64,000 bases of DNA. Origin: Sorghum bicolor (taxonomy: Eukaryota > Streptophyta > Magnoliopsida > Poales > Poaceae). Where the stretch lies: positions 61,126,407 through 61,190,406 of the forward strand of contig NC_012876.2 in NCBI RefSeq assembly GCF_000003195.3, read 5' to 3'. A program made the translations under genes and the position numbers. Positions 45,701 through 58,097 of this stretch are shown here, one piece after another (position 1 is the stretch's first letter; every line of letters starts with the position of its first letter). The notes under the pieces are model-generated. The model made no database searches, was not told the DNA's origin, and was given only the letters and a program-made list of their open reading frames with translations.

Positions 45701-46794
45701 TGAATGGGTTGCAAGACTGATAAGCTTAAACGAATAGGTTTATCTCTCTTGATTATTACTGAATAGTAATATAGCAAAAGGAAATGCACAAGTTGAGCAG
45801 TCGTGGGCAGAATGCTTTTTTCAGTGTCAGGCCCAGCATTTTTTATATGGGTATGTGAAGATAGAAAAGCTGTATCTATCCTATACTCTTATCTATCCTA
45901 TACTCTTATTCCTGTATACTCGGCCTCTCCTCATAAAACACTGTATATGAACAGTCTCTCCTCACAAAACACTGTTCTAAGAACAGTACACCCACCAGCA
46001 CCCTCCGATCCACAGCCTCGCTCTGCACGGTACATGCACCTGTGCTTCCAGAAACTCCAGCTCCTCCGTCTCCCTTTCCTCTCTCCCTGCAGCATCCATC
46101 TCCCCTCCCTCGCCCGGCATCGGGACTGGGAGAGGTAGTGAGAGGCTATTTTAGAAGTGTTATTTGGAATTTTGGATCCATGCCATTGCAACTTTCGTGC
46201 TTCCGCTTGCCTAGCTCTAATGTCCAATGGGCTGTGCTGGGCTGGCCCAACATCATGCCATGCTGTGACGTGCCGCAGATTGCTGAACTACCATGGGCCG
46301 TGTCTAGCGGGCCGTGTCTTTACGGGCTTTGTGTCTGGCCTTCGGCGTAAGGCACAGCCTGTGGGCTGATTTTCATGCCGTGCTGGTCCACGATCCATCA
46401 AACTGACAACAGATCATTTTAATCAATATCTTTACCAAATGCTAAAATACTTAATCATTTTCACTAATATAACAATTAACAACATATATATATAAGTCAT
46501 TACTACGCCAACAGTTTATGTTCATCGTGTCGTATTGCGTGCCTCGGTGGCGACCCCGGCACGACTTGGTGCCCTTGGGCTGGGTCGGCCCGATGGCTAT
46601 TCTGCCGTGCTCGGATCGGGCCAAATCACTGGGCGATGGGCTGGGTCATCGGGCCACGGGCCATAAGGCCATGTATACCTAGCTCTCACCCAAGTCTACA
46701 ATACTTCAACTACAGAGCAATTATTATTTAGATAATGGAAACAAATGTTTCGGCTTCATTGTTTCTCTAGGAGGAAGAACAACACCAATTATTA

Positions 46795-47670
46795 CAAGCT
46801 CACACTAAAGTGAAAAACCAAGGAACCTCTCCTGATATTATTAGACTGTCTCCAATAGCTCTCACCCAAACACGAGAGGCATTTGTTAATTTAGGTCATG
46901 CACATGGAATAGGTCTCTCACCCAAAACTTCTCATTTCCAACAGGGAACGCAAAATCACCCACCCAAACGCCCCAGCCAAGCCCCGCCGAGCGCCGCTGC
47001 CTCCGTGTTGGCTGCTCCTCGCCATGTCGGAGGGTCCTTGCCGCGGACTCGCCTAGCTCGTCACGCCGAAGGCTCCTCGCACGGACACGCCACGCCGGCC
47101 GCACCCCACCCCCGGCCAAGCCCCACCCGCCTCCGTGCTAGCTGCTCCTCGCCGAGCTGGCCCACGCCCCGCCATGGATCCAACTCGCCGTGCCGGAGGC
47201 TCGCCGCCGCGGACTCCCCTCGCCACCGGAGGCTTCCCGCACTACCTCGCCACGCCGGCCACACCTCGCCATGGATCCACCTCATATTGCCATGGATCTG
47301 GTAGAGGGGATGAGGTAGACTCGCCTTGGCCCACCGCAACGACCGCGCTCACCACCACCATGTCCGACGGCGGCCTCGTCCACTACGGCAGCTCCCTCCC
47401 CATCCCTGGTTCTGGCCGTCCCCTTCCCTCGTGGTGGTGGGCCCCGCGCTGCAAGGAGGACACAAAGACATGGAGGGAGACGCATTTTTGCCTCACGTGT
47501 TGCTCGACACCTAAAATGGGTGTTGCGTTTGGCTTCTCTGTTGGAGACTGCTTTTACACCGTATGTCACCTATTTTGAGTATGCGTCTTGCTATGCAACT
47601 CTGTTGGAGATAGCCTTACAAGCTCACACAAAAGTGAAAAACCAGGAGACCATTCCTAATATTCAAGACG
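46795..47670. mobile_element. Possible DNA transposon with TIR-like ends and flanking repeats
   Basis: Ends AGACTGTCTCCAATAG (46847) and CTGTTGGAGATAGCCT (about 47601-47616) form an imperfect inverted repeat. Outside them, about 50 bp of direct repeat (CAAGCTCACACTAAAGTG with AAAAACCAAGGA at 46796; CAAGCTCACACAAAAGTG with AAAAACCAGGAG at 47619) flanks both sides. The interior is GC-rich and open on both strands (a 164-codon plus-strand frame at 46810-47304) but has no recognisable transposase. It is probably a non-autonomous element or a captured GC-rich fragment. Confidence 0.4.
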
Positions 47671-48990
47671 ATAAATGAAACAAAATAATTATTTCATGAA
47701 GTGTTTTGGATGTAACAGAGGAAAAACAAAGGAATTTTAGAGTAAGATGTTCCTTGGCAAGATAGAGTTAGGCTGTTAGATAAATCTAGTACTTCACAGT
47801 TCAATTTATTTTTCCTACAAAGTTCTTTTGTTCCAAGGATCCTTAAAATAAAAATAAAATATTCACAACATACAGGCGGTTTGTTCATAAGATATTTTTT
47901 TTTTAAAAAAAAACATAATTGGAAAAGGTAAGAAAAATTGGAAAAGGTATAGCTAATAAGTGGTTAGATAAATCCAATCCTTCAGAAATTTGAGTTAGAC
48001 ATAAAGAAGATTAGTTTTCAATATATTTGGAGAGAGACAGAACTTTTATAGGACTCCCTAGAAGGTTTGATGGCATTTCTCTTTTCCTCGTAATAATAAT
48101 GCATGGTTGGCAAAATGGGCCTGGTGTGAGTAAGAGGCCAGGCAGACGCAAATAGATTAGAAATTTTGTTTACTTCCATCCCAAAACCTAAAATTTTCAA
48201 GATTCTCCATCACATCGAATCTTTAGACACATGCATGAAGTATTAAATATAGACGAAAATAAAAACTAATTGCACAGTTTGGTCGAAATTTACGAGATAA
48301 TCTTCTGAGCCTAGTTAGTCCATGGTTGGACAATAATTATCACTAACAAACGAAAGTGCTATGGTTTTTCTCTCGAGGAACTAAACACGGCCCAAAAGGC
48401 CCACGCAAGATTCATGCGCCTACGCTAATGAGGCCCAGTATTGACTTGTCAGGCCTACATTAATTATGTGGGCTTTGCTAAAGTTGGTTGGAGATATACA
48501 TACAGTACAAATGTACTATACTACGTGTTGTTTACATTTTTTCTCTCTCTCTATGAAGGTATGTCTCTTCGTTTCATGGTTGGTGAGCTTCTTCTTGGTT
48601 AGGTTCATAGCCAGTTGAAGTTTCGTGAAGATGCCGCGGATTACAGTGATGTTGCTCGTCATAACGAGAAGCCACGTTCCAAGAGTGAAAGAGTGGCCTT
48701 TTTAGGGGCAGCTTTAATAATGGGATGGCTAGAATAGTTTGTATGCTAATAATTGTAGTGCTAAGTGAGCAAAATGATAATATATATAGCATTAGAATTA
48801 AGTGAGCAAACATGTTTGTGAGTCGGGACACGTCAAGTACTCAAGTATATAGAAATATAGAATTGAACATACAAACCGGAGACAGAATTGTTCGTGGAAC
48901 AATCGAAAGACACAGGGATTGGAGTAATCGCAAGAGATTAAATTAAAACCAACAAAGTCTGCCTGCTCCTCCGCCGGAACCCACCGCCAC
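47671..48990. other. AT-rich gap with one MITE
   Basis: No gene seen; contains the decayed MITE at 48176-48391. Confidence 0.5.
48176..48391 (+). mobile_element. MITE, GGCCTTGTTTAG family, decayed
   Basis: Core AGATTCTCCATCACATCGAA, TTAAATATAGACGAAAATAA and the right end GAACTAAACACGGCC are present; the left terminus is lost. Confidence 0.6.
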
Positions 48991-49703
48991 GTCACTCCAA
49001 ATTTTTTCGGCCATCGGATCCTCCGTCGGATGGTCCTGATTTGTTAAGTCAGATTTTACCAGAATCTGATTCTCCTACTTCACCTTACCTTCTTGGCTTT
49101 TTCTTAGCTTCTTTCTGGCTTCTTCCAATTCTCATCGGAATCCACCCAAATAGATATATACTCAGTTTTGGCTTCACTTCCCGAAAGCTTCTCTTCCCCT
49201 CCTCTCTCTTCCTCCTGTTCGCTCTCTCTCGCTCTCCCTCTCCGACGCGTGCAGGGGGCGACGGCGGCTGCGTGCGTCTTCGGCGACGGCTGGCGCAACG
49301 GCGGCGCCCACCATCCTCCTCCTACCCAGCCCTCCCTCGCCTGCCTCTCATCTCCGTCTCTCCCTCCCCTTCCTCTCTCTCTCTTCCATTCTCTTCCCTT
49401 CCCTTCTGAGATGGCGGCTGCTACGAGGCGGCGGTGGTGGCCAGGGGCAGCCGGCGTGGTTGGAGCCTAGCACTCCCTCTCCCACATCTTGCGTGCGGAG
49501 CACCTGAACACCTTCTCCCTCTGCTTTGTTTGCTCGTGTGCTACAGGTGCTACAGGAAACCCTAGCTGCCTATTTTCGAGCAGGTCGCGTTCATTCTATT
49601 GGTTCAGTTGTTGATCAGTTTGATTAGTTCATGGTTTGTTCTGTGAGTTCCGATTTATTTTGATGGGTTCAGGTTCGACTTCCAGATGTGCTGATCCTGC
49701 AAG

Positions 49704-50216
49704 GTCGTTAGTTTATGGTTTCAAGTATGAATTTATATTTGTATTAGTGGGTTCAGGTTCAATTTCATACCTATTCTATTTTGACTGCGTATATTAAATA
49801 TGTCCTTATCCTGCAATCCAATATCCTTAGGCTAACTTTTTTTTTGCCTTTATCAAATAAATAGGGGCTTCATGCTCTGTTTCTGAATCCTCACAGATTC
49901 ATGATTTTGAAGTGAAGGTAGCAAATGTTTTTGCAGGATTGGCATTACGTATTAAAGTGCAAAGTCGTTAGTTTATGGTTTCAGCTGTGAATTTATAGTT
50001 GTATTGAGGTCCAATTTCAGACATATTCTATTTTGACTAGGTATATTAAATATGTCCTTATCCTGCAATCCAATATCCTCAGGCTAACCTTTTTTTTGCC
50101 TTTATCAAATAAATAGGGGCTTCATGCTCTGTTTCTGAATCCTCATAAATTCAAGATTCATGATTTTGGAGTGAAGGTAGCAAATGTTTTTGCAGGATTG
50201 GCACTACGTATTAAAG
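49704..50216 (+). repeat. Tandem duplication, about 254-bp unit x2
   Basis: Copy 1 is 49704-49957 and copy 2 is 49964-50216. Both start GTCGTTAGTTTATGGTTTCA and end ACGTATTAAAG, with TATGTCCTTATCCTGCAATC in the middle. Each ends in TTTTTGCAGGATTGGCA, an acceptor-like site, so an intron/exon junction may have been duplicated. Confidence 0.9.
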
Positions 50217-51205
50217 TCAGGATATTGACGAAGGCACTATCTGTTACCTTGCAGCAGACCGGGTATATTTTCCCTAACTGCAAATCCTATTTCAAATCCA
50301 TATATAATCAGTACGTCTTCTCAACTAGCAATGCATTGGTTTAGTACTAAATGTTTAAAACTCACAACTACCGTTGAATTGTTTTCCTACACTTTCAAGG
50401 AATCCCTTATTATTATACTCTGCAATACTGATTGAGCCATCAAATATGTGATTCATTTTCCTACTGAATCCTGCACCAGGTTGGCACACTTTGCCTCTGC
50501 TCTTCACTAATCGGAGTGGATTCTATGAGCATTCTCTATTTATTTCACCTGTGCTAGGACACCATATCTACAGTTTGTTGTGAATCTCGTATTGATACAT
50601 TGCCTATTGTGAATCTCGTATTGATACAGTGCCTACTTTCCGGTTCATTCATCTTGTCCTTTTTTATATTGATTGGTGGAATGTTGCCACACTTTGCCTC
50701 TACATATAAGTTATAGTCTCATAGGAGATATGACCACCTATTGAATCAGTTCTATTTTAGCTCAAAGTAATATTGTGTCGTGTTAATTTCAGTACTGTAG
50801 TATCAGGCCTAGCAATGATTCATGAGTTCTCAGCAAAAGATAACAGTAGATAGAAAATGCATTCATACCTATAAATGCTAGAAGCATTACAATTGCTAAA
50901 AGTAACCATATACAATTGCCAAGCCAGGATCAAACCTTATCATGGAGGTGGTGGTATTTTTTTCATGATTCCCTTTCCCACGAGTTCCTTAGTTATGTAA
51001 TAAAAAAATTGGTCAAGCTCTATTTATTCACGAGATTCTTCCTACAGATGCAGCAAATCGCTACTGTGTCCAATTCCAAAGGGTTTAGTGGTCTACCAGG
51101 AATTCTGTGCCTGGCTGATATGTTGGGATGCCTGCCTAGCATAAATCACTGCTGAGCCAAATTCCAAAAGGGTTTAGTACTCTAATGGAAATTTTATACC
51201 TGCCA

Positions 51206-51320
51206 GATATGTTGGGGATAGTTTTGGAAGCGTGTCTCTATTAAAGCTTGGTTTGGCTCAGATATATTGGGGATAGTTTTGGAAGTGTGTCTCTATTAAA
51301 ACTTGGTTTGGCTCAGAGAA
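51206..51320 (+). repeat. 57-bp tandem duplication
   Basis: TTGGGGATAGTTTTGGAAGC continuing to TTGGTTTGGCTCAGA is repeated directly, with AAGCTTGG against AAACTTGG as the main difference. Confidence 0.85.
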
Positions 51321-51669
51321 TGCCTAGCAGACATGCTAGATGGGATTCCTTTTACTGAATCTTGTCGTATAATGTTGCTAAACTAGAAATATATGTCTAC
51401 CATTTTCAAAGCAAAATTTGTCAATAAATCTTATTTTTTGTATTTTTTCAGTAAGTGCTTATATTTAGAAGGTAGCACTACTCAGACATTTATTTAGTTT
51501 CCTGAATATTTTTTGTCAAAAGAGCATCCGTAAATTCAGGTGGAGCACTAAAATTGTTCCTATTTTTGATAATTAACTTCCGGAATGAATCCATGGTCAG
51601 TGCATTTCATTTTGCAGCCTGCTTACCTCTAGATTTAGTCATTCGGTTGTCCATTGCTACCTCCCTGTG

Positions 51670-52260
51670 CAATTTTTTAAGCCCACTGAAGCTAGCAGTA
51701 GCAGCTGGTCTACTTTCCAAGAAGTTTATCTTCTCGGTTACCCTCACCGAACACTCATATACCTCTAGGTCAAGGAGGCAATACCTGATCAAGTCCATTT
51801 TAGATAGACCGGACAGGCATACCTCATCATTAAATATTGTTACCTCTGCAGCGGCTGCACAGATTGTTCCAGTTCCAGTAACCAGTTCCATACAACCAGC
51901 AAGTTCACTTGGTACTCCAGAGTACGCAGCCTGAACCACAGCCTGTATCCTTTGACTGTGGAACTAAATCGGTATGTTATATTGCCTCTTTTTAATTATT
52001 CATGCTTCGTTACATACGTCTACACCTGCATAACCTATTTTCTGATTTCATACATAGACACCTGCTCCAGCAGCTGTCCCAGATGATACACCTCTAAAGG
52101 ATCTTATCACCAAGTAAGTCACACTGACATGAAAATTACCCAAGAGAAAAATAGCTTGTTTACCTTTCCAATTGTTTCCAAAAAAGTATTGTTACCATAT
52201 GATTTAGGTCGCCAACAGGAACATCACACGCTCATAGGAAACTGTTTCGAGAAAACACTC
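51670..52260 (+). pseudogene. Replication protein A-like OB-fold fragment
   Basis: Plus-strand reading: LLSKKFIFSVTLTEHSYTSR followed by SRRQYLIKSIL, then SAAAAQIVPVPVTSSIQPAS and, over an intron-like gap, TPAPAAVPDDTPLKDLITK and SPTGTSHAHRKLFRENTLTE. The shape (OB-fold strand 'F.V.LTE.SY.SR.RQYL', then a Pro/Thr linker and basic tail) resembles the RPA70-like proteins that plant genomes and Helitrons often carry. It is a fragment with no start or full domain. The match is from pattern memory and needs a database search. Confidence 0.35.
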
Positions 52261-53779
52261 TCACTGAAAAGGTGGGTTCATACATATCTTCTGCCCTGAA
52301 CCTCAAAACTTTAGCACAGCAGAACTTAATAGACTATTTTGCTTCCAATTTACAGGAAACCATAGCGGATCAAAATTTGAACGCAAAGGGAATCATAAGG
52401 ATAACCACAATGGTCCAATTGATCCACTACTGCAGCGCAAAAGAAAAAAAGGTAAAACTATAAGCCCACTAATTTGGCTTAATTCATTCGGCCATATCCG
52501 ATTGCTCATATATATGTATATAACTCACGGAGCTAAATCTGTTGCCTCCAAGCATTAGTCAAAGGAGAGCTCTGACAGTGCATCTTTTTTTTTACGAAAA
52601 CTATTGATAGGAAAATGCCAGGCAAATGCATTAATATAAAAGAGCAAAGTGCATCTTAGATTAATGCCCAAGCCTAGAGAAACATTATATGTCTCATTTC
52701 TTTTCTTTGTTAAATAGCTGCAGTTTATATGCAGCCAACTGCTCCTCAATCTAAACTCAAGCTATTTTTTTTAAAAAAAGAACTAGAGAGGTTTGCACCC
52801 CTACAACAATAACATTAAGAAAGGCAAGCAGTTGTTACAGAGCAACTAGAAACTAGAAAGACTAAAAAAACGAACAAAAAGTAGGACCCAAGAAGAAAAG
52901 AACCAGGAAACCCCAAAAAGAAACTAAGAACACCAGTTCAGAGACCGCTCGCAGCCTAACTACTGAAGATCTGCAATCCATTGGTTTAACCCTGGTAAGT
53001 GACTACGTTCAAGCTAATTGACACATATATACCATGTTCAATATTCGTTGGCTCTTCTAAGTTCCTTGCAAATTTACTGAAATTATTTGTGTCTTTTTGT
53101 GTTCCTTAGGCCATTTATAATTGATATAGTACTTCACGGTTATTGTATACCTCAAAATCTTCCTTCTCATATAATCTGTTTAGTTCACAAAAAAAATGTT
53201 CAATCAATAAATTTTCCTATCTGTGACATGTGCAGGGAGATACTTGAATTTAGATGATCCAGACCAAGAGAACAAAAGGTCTTGCTGCAAAATAACCAAG
53301 AAACTGGTTTCGAGACCCACTGATTGTATAAGGCATTGCAGTATTAGTTAGTTGAGACTGTCCAAGACTTTCGTAAACTTATGTACTCGCTTCTAGGCTT
53401 GTCCAGTGTATATTATTCAGGCTATTATGCTTTGATCTCCTGGATATTACTTAAGATGCCCAGGTCCTGTCCAAAATTTATATGCCTATCTATTCATGTA
53501 CTTGCAAGAAGCATATATGCTACCCGTACTAATATACTCCAGTATGCATGGAACTCAATATGCTATCATGTTTTTAATTTGAATGGTTCAGTGTCTCTCA
53601 GTTGTCATCTGCCAAAAGCTGAGCCATCCAAGAATAAACCAAACTATGATCCATTGATTAGACAATAGTCCATTCAAACACCGATTGACCTGTAATGTAT
53701 CAGCGTTGTGTTCCCTGAAATGAATACTCGCGAGTTCGCACGGGCGCGCGGATGCGCGCGCCCCGGTACTAGTATATAG

Positions 53780-54172
53780 CAAAGGTGCGTTCATTTCAGA
53801 TGTGGTAGTGCACCGGAAGCAGAGGCTTGCGTCGAGGGCTTACCGCTTGGCCATCCAACGGTGTCACTCTCCGATCATCATCTAATCGGATTGTTCACGT
53901 ATCGTCAACACCATGTGTAGTTCAGCAGTGGATAAACTGGAGATTGGATTCGTGGTCGTCGAATGAAGCAAGGGAAAATGCAAGGGAAGTACTCGCCCTG
54001 CTCCTAAGCAAGTGGAAGGTAGTGTATGTAAAAGGAGAATGTAACCAAGTAGCAAATGTTTTAGCTAAATGAAACAAACATTTTGTAATTTAGTTAGGTC
54101 AAGCACCTGCGTGTATTTGGGCCGACTGTACGAACAATCATATCTAGTCGATACAGCTCTCTTTACTCTTGA
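53780..54172 (+). mobile_element. LINE 3' fragment (RNase H end)
   Basis: Reads RIVHVSSTPCVVQQWINW, then EARENAREVLALLLSKWKVV and VKGECNQVANVLAK before stop at 54072, typical of the C-terminal RNase H-like domain of plant LINEs. A 3' UTR follows and the fragment ends in an A run near 54170. It begins directly next to the Helitron terminus, so the two insertions abut. Confidence 0.6.
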
Positions 54173-54369
54173 AAAAAGAACATACACACTGCAAAGTTAG
54201 AGCACCTGCTATTTCATGTTCAAAAGGAGTAGCCCAAATGGGCACCAACTTTTGTTTTTCGTGGTACAGCGACCTGATAGGACCATTTTGATATATTCAT
54301 CTTTAATTTGTACGTACGCCTAATATTGAAATTTGGGTATGATCTCTGAAAGCAAAAATGATGAATTTA

Positions 54370-54695
54370 GGGTTTGTTTGGCACAGCTCAACTTTAGTAA
54401 AACTGTTTTTTTAGAAAATAGCTTCATGAGTGACTTTCTAGATGAAACTGAGCTGTTTTGGAAAAAGTGTTTGGCAAAATAGCTTCACCAACTACTTCAT
54501 GCATAGTTGAGAGAGAGAAATGAGGGAGAGAGCTGCAATAAGCTACTTTTTTCAGCTTCATTCCAACTTATGTCTTTGTGAGAGGAGGAGAAAAACAGCT
54601 TCATCAATGAAGTTGTTTTGAAAATAAGTGTTTGGCAAAAAAAAAACAGCTCACAACAGCTCACGAAGCTGTTGTGAGCTGTACCAAACAGGCCC
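54370..54695 (+). mobile_element. MITE, GTTTGGCACAGCTC family, 326 bp, TSD TTA
   Basis: Starts GGGTTTGTTTGGCACAGCTC and ends GAGCTGTACCAAACAGGCCC; TTA at 54367-54369 and 54696-54698. It is rich in AGCTTCA/TGAAGCT palindromic pieces. A sister copy in reverse lies at 59344-59673. Confidence 0.85.
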
Positions 54696-54991
54696 TTAGT
54701 GTAAGCACTAATAAGCAATCCATATGGCCCATGCCTTGAGATTACAAGCAACAAATAATGCAACGCCATCAGTCCATCACCCATCAATGATCAATCTTGT
54801 CAACTTTGCACAGTATGAAGCTCTGGATCGGAGAAAAACAAGGCAATTAGCGGATCCTGATCACAGCTTGAATAATCAAATGCCGAGAAGCAAGCCAAAG
54901 CCATGATTGTCAACGCCAAGCGTCATCTAAAAGCTAATTTGTTTTTGCAGAAAACGAGATCTGCGGGGCGGCAGGAACAATATTATTACTA

Positions 54992-55234
54992 GGCCTTGTT
55001 TAGTTCCGAAAACTCAAAAGTTTTCGGAACTGTAGCACTTTCGTTTGTTTGTGGTAAATATTGTCCAATCATAGACTAACTAGAGTCAAAAGATTCGTCT
55101 CGTGATTTATAGTCAAACTGTGTGATTAGTTTTTGTTTTCGTCTATATTTAATGCTTCATGCATGTACCGCAAGATTCGATGTGACAGAGAATCTTGAAA
55201 ACTTTTTGGATTTCGGGGTGAACTAAACAAGGCC
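54992..55234 (+). mobile_element. MITE, GGCCTTGTTTAG family, 243 bp, TSD CTA
   Basis: GGCCTTGTTTAGTTCCG and GGTGAACTAAACAAGGCC are near-perfect inverted ends; CTA at 54989-54991 and 55235-55237. It is the best-preserved copy in the window. Confidence 0.9.
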
Positions 55235-55237
55235 CTA

Positions 55238-57457
55238 GTATCAGTTTATCCGTCCCTGCTGGCCTGGCTGCTGCTTGGCTTTCGTTCCCTGGCAGTGTAT
55301 ATGTCGGCTGACCGCATCATTGTTGGCAAAAGCAACAAGTCCCTTTCCTCATTCGATCATGCCGTGTCAGAAAATAAAAATCCGATAATGCCTGTCCCAT
55401 CTGCTGGCTGCTTTGTGTCCACATGCAGTGTAGAGTGTACACAATACGGTCATTTTCTACGTGTCTCATTTCCCTCGTGACATTTATCATATTTATAAGA
55501 TTGGGTGACACGTTACATACGTTAGGAGAGAGGTGGCCGGTGCTGAATGCACTATCGGCTGATTGCAGAAACAAAAATCTTGATCAGCTTATACAAGAGG
55601 GGGCAGGGCCCACCAAGAAATTTCATCAGGTCCCAAAAGGCGCTTACAACCTTTTGCCTTGTATGTATTTTAGAAGGAATCGTATGTCATGTCATGGCGC
55701 TAGACTTTTGTTGCGAGGAAAAGGTGAATGATCAACGCTCTCCTTCACTTCTAACAAGTAATTTTTCCCCCGGAAGGTAACCGGTAAGAAGTTTGCTAGG
55801 CATGTATATATTAATAAACGAGAGAAGAAATTGAGAAGTGCGTTAGATCTATCTGCATGTGATGAATGATTGACGCAATAGTTGAAAGATTTATAGGGCT
55901 TATCCAATTGAGTTCATGTTTCATATATGCTTGATTAACCGGAGGTATCATGTTGTACTGTGTTCTGTAGATTGTGTAACATATCCCTTAGCTTTTGAAT
56001 GTGTAGATATGGGGTACGTCAAGATAGTCGATAGGCGATGAAGAAGGTCAAGCGAGGAGTTCATGTGCGATGGACCGAAGGTAGTGAAAAACAGACACAA
56101 AGCTTTGGACTCAAGGAGCATGATGCCAAGGACAAACCGTGGGCAGCTACATGGATATTGAAGACAACATTGACCAGAGTCAAGGTAAAGGTTAGACCAA
56201 GTTAATAGGGCAAGGTCGCGAGCACTTGGCGAGCCACTGGGCTGAGGACATGGTAGTTGGACATGTGTCGACATTGGTGAGTCATGCCTCACAAGGCATA
56301 TGGGTGATGGTTTTAAATCGTGGACTATGACATTTAGTGGTAACCTTCTCAAGAAGCTATAAAAAACTATAGCAAAAGCTATTTCATTTGCAGGATTTGT
56401 AGAAAGTATAGAAATTCTTAATTAATTATGTAGAAAAAACATATCGTATGTAAATTTTGTGAACACAAATACTCAATTGCATTTATAAGGATATAGGGAA
56501 CATATTTCTAGGTCGATTACTAAACACTGATTAAAAACAATCAACATACTCACTACTATAATCGACATTCATATTTCTTCGACACATTCAAAATCAAAAA
56601 TTCAAAATTATTGAGTAGTAGTTCATTACCTCATTTTAACTAAGGACCACAACAAAGATGCATAGGTTAGTCATCAAGAACAAGGAATGAATATTTGCCA
56701 TAATCAATATTAGTGGTGCTAAATATATTGCGGTGCTAAGCGAAATAGCCATGTTTAGCAGAGCTACAACATCATTAATGACAATAGCTGAACAATTGAT
56801 AATATGACGATGGCAGACGCATACTATACCTAAAACCGAACCTGAATTAGTGTTTTCTCACGACGAAAAACTAGGTATCACTCATTTAAATACTCGAACT
56901 ACCTGATTTGAACTTGTTGAGTTATTCTATAATATGAAAAATAGAGCGAAGATGCAATGGTGACCGGTGAGTGGTGACACTGCAGACCACGCGGGAGAAA
57001 GATAGAAGAGTGCTAGTTGGACAGGGCCAACCTACTTCATTTCTGGTCTTTTTTTCTTAAGAACCTCAAAAGGTATTCAAACTTTCTTTTGTTTTAATCT
57101 TTTTGTTTCGAAAGTTGAGGTAATGGTGATGTTGTATAGCCATGAGACAGAGACAAACGGGGGCCTCAAGGGTCAATAAAGCAAAGGAACGCATGTGACA
57201 CTAACCACCTTTTGCCATGGCATGGCCTATAGCCGTCGACGACCAAACGGACAGGACAGGCACTTCCTCCCAGTAGGCAGTCTCCTACACATTTCCGGAA
57301 CCGAAACGGGTACGTGACAAATGAGACGATCGAGCCTTCCTCCAACCATGCATAGCGACAGTAGAACACAGGCACCTCAGGTTGTCCCATCGGTTTCGGA
57401 GCATTTCGACCGGTCCTATGGCCGGGCGCGCCCGTGCGGCTCGGACATATTCGGCTA
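55238..57457. other. Gene-free stretch
   Basis: Mixed-composition spacer; short open frames at 55295-55780 and 55948-56352 show no recognised motif. No transposon ends found. Confidence 0.5.
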
Positions 57458-57694
57458 ATCATGTGGGTTACGGTAGCACTTAAGACTACAGTATAATTAA
57501 TATGGCATTAGCACATGTGGGTTACTGTAGCACTTAAGGCTAATCATGGACTAACTAGACTTAAAAGATTCATCTCGCGATTTTCAACCAAACTGTATAA
57601 TTAGTTTATTTTTTTATCTACATTTAATATTTCATGTGTTCAAAGATTCGATGGGATGGATGAAAAAATTTTAGGCTGGCAACTAAACAAGGCC
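57458..57694 (+). mobile_element. MITE, long-form relative, partial
   Basis: The right end AACTAAACAAGGCC is followed by TAA. The left part has an internal duplication of ATGTGGGTTAC/TGTAGCACTTAAG at 57460-57540. It lies about 270 bp upstream of the carboxylesterase TATA box. Confidence 0.55.
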
Positions 57695-57965
57695 TAACTA
57701 ACTATCGTTGGATTCTTTATTAAATATATTTTTATAGTATATCTATTTGATCTTATAAATATTTATAATTTTTTTTTTATAATTTTACTTAAAGTTGAAA
57801 TATTTTGACTCTTCGAAATTTGCTGGGATCGAAGGCGTTGCCCCGCCGCGCCCGCGACAGTAACAAAACGCCGTCCTCGTTTCCATCAGAAACTCCCCTG
57901 ATTTTGTGCTGATTTCGACTCCACCCACGCGACGCACGGGCACCGCACCGGAGCAGCGCCCGCAT

Positions 57966-57972
57966 TATATAA
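57966..57972 (+). promoter_or_regulatory. TATA box of the carboxylesterase gene
   Basis: TATATAA 126 bp upstream of the start codon, in a GC-rich setting (CGCATTATATAACCGTG). Confidence 0.65.
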
Positions 57973-58097
57973 CCGTGCCCCACAGTTCACCTCTGCAGCC
58001 ACCATTGCGCGCCGCGACGACCGACGACTCACCCATCCGCGTCCTCCTCAAAGAAACAGAGCGAGCCGAGAGTGTGAGGTCGACAGGAGGAAGGACC

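Larger units (their letters stand above)
44816..46795. other. Spacer with MITE and short tandem repeats
   Basis: Apart from the MITE at 45255-45498 and the 45623-45700 repeat, no gene is seen. A 19-bp duplication (CTATCCTATACTCTTAT) lies near 45875-45910. Confidence 0.5.
48991..53772 (+). mobile_element. Helitron-derived region with host-gene pieces
   Basis: The right end is a Helitron-type terminus: a 9-bp GC-rich hairpin (GGGCGCGCG, loop GATG, CGCGCGCCC at 53742-53763), a short spacer, CTAG at 53769-53772 and then T. Inside are an apparently captured promoter and first exon (about 49000-49560, pyrimidine-rich leader, then ATGGCGGCTGCTACGAGGCG), a tandem duplication (49704-50216), and an RPA-like coding fragment (about 51670-52260). 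The 5' terminus was not found, so the left limit is only where host-like sequence begins. Confidence 0.4.

Noticed and set aside
46810..47304. 164-codon Pro/Ser/Arg-rich frame
   Set aside because: Composition-driven, inside a probable transposon, open on both strands.
57906..58097. Upstream extension of the carboxylesterase frame
   Set aside because: It would span the TATA box at 57966, so it is promoter and leader.
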